Positions 31,204 to 34,282 of a stretch of DNA of 34,282 nt are shown here, piece by piece (position 1 is the first letter of the stretch; every line of letters begins with the position of its first letter). Source of the stretch: Paucidesulfovibrio sp036541255 (GTDB lineage Bacteria > Desulfobacterota > Desulfovibrionia > Desulfovibrionales > Desulfovibrionaceae). The notes beneath the pieces were generated by a model. It was not told the origin of the DNA. It saw only the letters and a list, made by a program, of their open reading frames with translations, and made no database searches. The stretch covers positions 1-34,282 of the forward strand of contig JAZHDD010000001.1 of assembly GCA_036541255.1 (NCBI GenBank), in the 5' to 3' direction. The position numbers were made by a program, and so were the translations under genes.

Positions 31204-31336
31204 ACAGAACACTCCCTGCAAGGACTGCTCCTCTTGGAGTACCCATGTTTGGCTCAGCAATCAATCTTTGAACGGCTGGCATTCTCTATGAATTCGTGGC
31301 AATATTTTTTTTGAAGAGGAAGGAGGGTTGCTGCAC
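31204..31336. promoter_or_regulatory. Divergent intergenic region between phosphatase and binding-protein genes
   Basis: These 133 bases must carry promoters in both directions. On the plus strand TTGAAC (31268-31273) precedes the AT-rich CTATGAATTC (31286-31295), but no -10 at ideal spacing is clear. A T-run at 31305-31312 and AGGAGG (31321-31326) precede the binding-protein start. No palindromic operator was evident. Confidence 0.35.
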
Positions 31337-32119
31337 GTGAACGTTACCGGCGTCCTGTCTCTCATGGCCACTCTATTGTTGGTTCTGAACGTTGCAACTG
31401 CCCCGGCGGAAACGCGACTCAACGTGCTGACGGAAGAAGGCCCTCCCTTCAACTACTCCACCCCCCAGGGGGCAGAAGGGTTCAGCGTGGATATCGTACG
31501 CGAGATCATGCGCCGGACCAACACCGAATCGGAAATACGCATCCAGCCCTGGGCCAGGGCGTTCGATACCGCATTGAAAGAGCCCAACACCGTGCTCTTC
31601 ACCACCACCCGGACCGCCGAGAGGGAGAATCTCTTCCACTGGGTCGGCCCGATCATGGAAAATACCTGGGCATTGTATGCCCGGGCGGAATCATCCCTCC
31701 GCATCGAATCGCCTGACGATGCCCGCAAACTGTCCGGCATCAGCGCCTACCGCGCCGATGTGCGCGAGCAATATCTGCTCGATCAGGGCTTCATGAACAT
31801 CCGCAGCGTGAGCGACTTTGAATCAAGCGTACGTATGATGCTCGAAGGCCGTGTCCCCGTGGTGATTGCCGACGACGTCGGCCTGAAGCATCTACTTCGC
31901 CGCCTGGACATTCCGGAAAACTCCATCACCGCCCTCTATGAAATCAAACGGTTCGGCCTGTATATCGCCCTTTCCCTCAATACGGACCAGGAAATCGTGC
32001 AGGCTTGGCAGAAAGCTTTCTCCGACATGGTTCGGGACGGCACGTTTGACGGGATATACCAGAAGTGGCTGCCACCGGGTGAACGTCCGGATTTCAACGA
32101 TAGTTGCAACTCCGAGTAG
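31337..32119 (+). CDS. Periplasmic substrate-binding protein (family 3, amino-acid type)
   Basis: The 260-aa protein has a signal peptide (about 1-24, ending TAPA) and a bilobal SBP_bac_3 fold. LNVLTEEGPPFNYST and GFSVDIVREIMRR open lobe one; PWARAFDTALKEPNTVLFTTTRT and the hinge and lobe-two region ISAYRADVREQYLLDQG and ADDVGLKHLL follow; the end is MVRDGTFDGIYQKWLPP. I choose GTG 31337, ten bases after AGGAGG; a TTG at 31328 is too close to that site. No permease or ATPase gene is adjacent. Instead a histidine kinase follows after 27 bases, so it more likely works as a ligand sensor for the kinase or is an orphan binding protein. Confidence 0.9.
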   Translation: MNVTGVLSLMATLLLVLNVATAPAETRLNVLTEEGPPFNYSTPQGAEGFSVDIVREIMRRTNTESEIRIQPWARAFDTALKEPNTVLFTTTRTAERENLFHWVGPIMENTWALYARAESSLRIESPDDARKLSGISAYRADVREQYLLDQGFMNIRSVSDFESSVRMMLEGRVPVVIADDVGLKHLLRRLDIPENSITALYEIKRFGLYIALSLNTDQEIVQAWQKAFSDMVRDGTFDGIYQKWLPPGERPDFNDSCNSE

Positions 32120-32146
32120 CATGCAACGCAGGCAAGAGGGAGCACC

Positions 32147-33931
32147 ATGACACCCGACATCCGACATCGGTCTTTGTCCACCAATTTGACCATCAGCCTG
32201 GTGGCCACGATAGTCATTCTCGTAGCAGTCCTGCTCGGCGTGCAGCATTGGAATTTATACGATACGGCCCGAGATGAGCTGGAAATCAAGGCGGACAACT
32301 ATTCGGAAGAACTTGCCGAGATCCTGTCCATTCCCATGTGGACCCTGGACACGGCCAATGTCCGTCACATCGGCCAAGTTTATGAAGGCAACGAACTCTT
32401 TTCCAGCCTGCGAATCATGGACCCGCGCGGCGAGGTTCTGTTTCATTACAAATCTCCGACGCCGCCCACGGAGGAAACCACCCGGCGGGTCAACATCGTC
32501 TTTGAAGGTACCGTCATTGGACAGCTTGAGCTTTCTCTGTCCATGGCCACGCACCAGCAGGCCGCCAAACGACTTTTTCATGCCACTTTGGTCAACCTCC
32601 TGGCAACGGCCTTGGCCCTTTTCGCGGCCACGGGCATCCTGTTACGCATTTTTCTACGCAAACCGCTCAGCGAACTGGAATCGGCCATGGGCCGTGTGGC
32701 CCAGGGGGATTTTTCCCAGCCATTTTCCGGACCGAGATACCGCGAACTGGAACGCATCGTTGATTCCTTCCAGAAGATGTCCGGAACGATCCGCGCCCGC
32801 GAGGAATCCTTGCGCAGGGTCAACGAGGCCCTTTCCATCAATGAACAAAGGCTGAACATGGCCATCAACGCGGCCAATGACGGCCTTTGGGACTGGGACT
32901 TCCGCAAAAAGCAATTTTATTGGAGTCCGCGAATTTACACCATGCTCGGTTACAAGCCGGACGAGATGCCCGCTTCCGTCCAGGTATGGGAAGAACAGCT
33001 CCACCCTGAAGACAGGGAGCGCGCCCAACGGACCATCAAGAACAAACTTGCGAGCCCTGGCGAAGAATTCCACATCGAGTTTCGCCTGCGCCGCAAAGAC
33101 GGCAGTTATTGCTGGATTCTCTCCCGAGGCAAAGTCACGGAATGGAATGATGCAGGCGAAGCCACCCGCATGACCGGCACACACCAGGACATTTCAGAAC
33201 GCAAGGCTGCCGAGGAGCTGCGCGAGCAGCTCATCAACGAACTGGAAGAAAAGAATGCCGAACTCGAACGCTTCACCTACACGGTCTCCCATGACCTCAA
33301 GAGTCCGCTGATCACCATCAAGGGTTTTCTCGGCATGCTCCAAAAAGACCTGGAACGGAACGATAAAGAGAACATCACAAAGGACATGAGCCGCATCAGC
33401 CAGGCTGCGGACAAGATGCAGCAGCTTTTGGACGAATTGTTGGAGCTCTCCCGCGTGGGGCGGCTGACCAATCCGCCCGAAGAAGTGGACCTGGAAACGA
33501 TCGCACGTGAAGCCGTGGAACTGGTGATGGGACAAATCGCAGAACGAGGCGTCCAGGTGGATATTCTGCCGGGATTGCCCACGATCAGGGGCGATCGTCC
33601 GCGCCTGCTGGAGGTCTTCCAAAATCTTGTGGACAACGCCACCAAGTTCATGGGCGACCAGCCCGCACCGCGCATTGAAATCGGCCCGCGCGAGCAAGAG
33701 GGGGAGACCGTGATTGTTGTCCGCGACAACGGTATTGGCATCAAGCCGGAATATTTCAATAAAGTCTTCGGCCTCTTTGACCAGCTCGAACCGGGACGAG
33801 GCGGCACAGGGATCGGACTGGCACTGGTCAAACGCGTGGTGGAGACGCACGGCGGCCGCATTTGGGTGGAATCGGATGGACTGGGCAGCGGTGCCGCCTT
33901 CTGCTTCACGATCAAAGGCAGCAAGGACTGA
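32147..33931 (+). CDS. PAS-containing sensor histidine kinase
   Basis: The 594-aa kinase has TM1 (about 15-33), a periplasmic sensor (34-147), TM2 (148-169), HAMP (about 170-222), a PAS/PAC domain (232-355; NDGLWDWDF, RRKDGSYCWI, DISERKAAEE) and a phytochrome-like HisKA region FTYTVSHDLKSPLITIKGF with H382. The ATPase domain has an N-box at about 490-500 (FQNLVDNATKF), DNGIGI (527-532), FDQL and GGTGIGLAL (552-560). No receiver domain is attached and no response regulator gene follows; the next coding sequence is a broken Crp/Fnr-type gene. ATG 32147 is preceded by GAGGGAG. Its partner in sensing is probably the binding protein encoded 27 bases upstream. Confidence 0.94.
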   Translation: MTPDIRHRSLSTNLTISLVATIVILVAVLLGVQHWNLYDTARDELEIKADNYSEELAEILSIPMWTLDTANVRHIGQVYEGNELFSSLRIMDPRGEVLFHYKSPTPPTEETTRRVNIVFEGTVIGQLELSLSMATHQQAAKRLFHATLVNLLATALALFAATGILLRIFLRKPLSELESAMGRVAQGDFSQPFSGPRYRELERIVDSFQKMSGTIRAREESLRRVNEALSINEQRLNMAINAANDGLWDWDFRKKQFYWSPRIYTMLGYKPDEMPASVQVWEEQLHPEDRERAQRTIKNKLASPGEEFHIEFRLRRKDGSYCWILSRGKVTEWNDAGEATRMTGTHQDISERKAAEELREQLINELEEKNAELERFTYTVSHDLKSPLITIKGFLGMLQKDLERNDKENITKDMSRISQAADKMQQLLDELLELSRVGRLTNPPEEVDLETIAREAVELVMGQIAERGVQVDILPGLPTIRGDRPRLLEVFQNLVDNATKFMGDQPAPRIEIGPREQEGETVIVVRDNGIGIKPEYFNKVFGLFDQLEPGRGGTGIGLALVKRVVETHGGRIWVESDGLGSGAAFCFTIKGSKD

Positions 33932-33955
33932 ATCCAGCACGACAGGAAACGAGAC

Positions 33956-34161
33956 ATGATGCGGCTTTCCGATGTCAACCTGCTTGAAGAATTGGAAAAA
34001 CCAAAATTCTCCGAACTTTAAAAAAGCTTCACGCTACATTGTTATCCCAAGGATGCCCTGGCATTCCAACCTGCTGAAGAAGAAAGCCGCGTCTTCATCG
34101 TTCAGGCGGGACGGACGCGTTGGACGCCCTTTCCCGCGAGATCCTCCAAGCGTTCCGGTAG
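33956..34161 (+). pseudogene. Degraded Crp/Fnr-type transcription regulator gene
   Basis: ATG 33956, with AGGA about ten bases upstream and 24 bases after the kinase stop, begins MMRLSDVNLLEELEKPKFSE, then meets TAA at 34019-34021. Reading on in the same frame gives KSFTLHCYPKDALAFQPAEE and SRVFIVQAGRTR, which together look like the N-terminal cyclic-nucleotide-binding barrel of Crp/Fnr proteins (helix, then FxxGxxxFxPGE-type and VFIVxxGxxR strands). At about 34113-34120 the likeness stops. In another frame LDALSREILQAFR and TAG (34120-34161) follow, like a protein C-terminus. I read it as a nonsense mutation plus a large internal deletion that removed the rest of the barrel and the DNA-binding domain. 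The family assignment rests on short motifs. It could have been the output regulator of this locus. Confidence 0.55.
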
Positions 34162-34185
34162 AACGCCACGCCCCGTTCGCCACGC

Positions 34186-34217
34186 AACGAAAAAGGCCGT
34201 CCTTTCGGACGGCCTTT
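34186..34217 (-). terminator. Terminator downstream of the tRNA fragment
   Basis: An 11-bp stem (34192-34202 with 34207-34217) with a four-base loop is followed on the minus strand by more T. It directly follows the tRNA 3' end in minus-strand order, as expected for a tRNA transcript. Confidence 0.85.
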
Positions 34218-34228
34218 GCTTTCGGAAA

Positions 34229-34253
34229 TGGTGGGCTCGGCAGGATTCGAACC
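34229..34253 (-). other. tRNA 3'-end fragment, candidate integration attachment site
   Basis: The minus strand reads GGTTCGAATCCTGC then CGAGCCCACCA: the T-loop TTCGAAT, the 3' T-stem strand CCTGC, a seven-base acceptor strand CGAGCCC, discriminator A and encoded CCA. The 5' T-stem strand should be GCAGG, but the sequence before the loop is GAGGG and then turns AT-rich (34254-34282), with no anticodon arm. So only the 3' end of a tRNA gene is present. Such fragments mark the far attachment site of elements that integrate into tRNA 3' ends, and the original terminator remains beside it. The intact tRNA (5' acceptor GGGCTCG) would lie beyond the right edge. Confidence 0.7.
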
Positions 34254-34282
34254 CTCTGCACAACACTTAACTATTTGATTTT

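Noticed and set aside
31256..31300. A third sigma-54 promoter before the binding-protein gene (CTGGCATTCTCTATGAA)
   Set aside because: It has the TGGCA half but no TTGC/GC element at the required ten-base spacing.
34034..34261. Minus-strand 75-codon frame at the right edge
   Set aside because: It begins inside the tRNA 3' fragment (translated as MQRVRILPSPPF, a common false protein at tRNA genes) and runs through the terminator.
34229..34282. A complete tRNA gene running off the window
   Set aside because: The T-stem 5' strand does not pair and the AT-rich sequence before it has no anticodon arm, so only the 3' end is tRNA-derived.
1..34282. CRISPR arrays, transposases or rRNA genes
   Set aside because: No regularly spaced repeats, transposase-like proteins or rRNA segments were found on either strand.

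Overview
The window reads as chromosomal DNA of a GC-rich, vibrioid sulfate reducer of the Desulfovibrio type (Desulfovibrionaceae or close kin). The grounds are an exported tetrahaem cytochrome c3, sigma-54 regulators and promoters, a tandem-CZB chemoreceptor and the general character of the proteins. This placement is by protein recognition only. No plasmid origin, transposase or CRISPR array was seen. The right edge looks like the boundary of an element integrated at a tRNA 3' end.

Left part (1-8.1 kb): the 3' end of groEL, which lacks the usual GGM tail; a 52-aa unknown protein with its own promoter; a chemoreceptor with two periplasmic CZB domains; a small secreted Cys-rich protein that resembles half of a WAP domain; an AsmA-family protein; a Tat-exported M48 metalloprotease lipoprotein with TPRs (BepA-like); and a tetrahaem cytochrome c3 behind a textbook sigma-54 promoter. 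Next (8.1-11.3 kb) comes a minus-strand histidine kinase and sigma-54 response regulator pair, itself preceded by a second near-perfect sigma-54 promoter. Both promoters carry TTGCGCA-type half-sites about 90-105 bp upstream of the predicted start, which suggests a self-activating circuit that also drives the cytochrome.

Middle (11.3-20.1 kb): an unknown 170-aa protein; a 37-aa very basic peptide with an FmdB zinc ribbon; then a tight plus-strand run purB-pyrE-YkuD/NTF2 protein-bitopic coiled-coil protein-M99 carboxypeptidase. The last three resemble the Csd6/Pgp2 plus Csd4/Pgp1 peptidoglycan-trimming module that sets helical cell shape in Campylobacterota, so they are the best candidate for a curvature cassette. 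Convergent to it is an ExbB/ExbD pair with a TonB-like third protein that has the SxxxH transmembrane motif but no recognisable TonB C-terminal domain.

Right part (20.3-34.3 kb): an aminotransferase and methyltransferase pair; an SRAP (HMCES/YedK) DNA-repair protein that appears to be translated from a leaderless mRNA; and a six-gene minus-strand cluster of sensor PP2C phosphatase, STAS protein, two exported unknown proteins, a TerB/FHA-like/ABCG-type transporter fused in one chain, and a metallo-beta-lactamase-fold protein. This looks like a coherent phospho-signalling and transport system without an assigned function. Then come a periplasmic amino-acid-type binding protein paired with a PAS histidine kinase, a broken Crp/Fnr-type regulator gene, and a tRNA 3'-end fragment with its terminator at the right edge.
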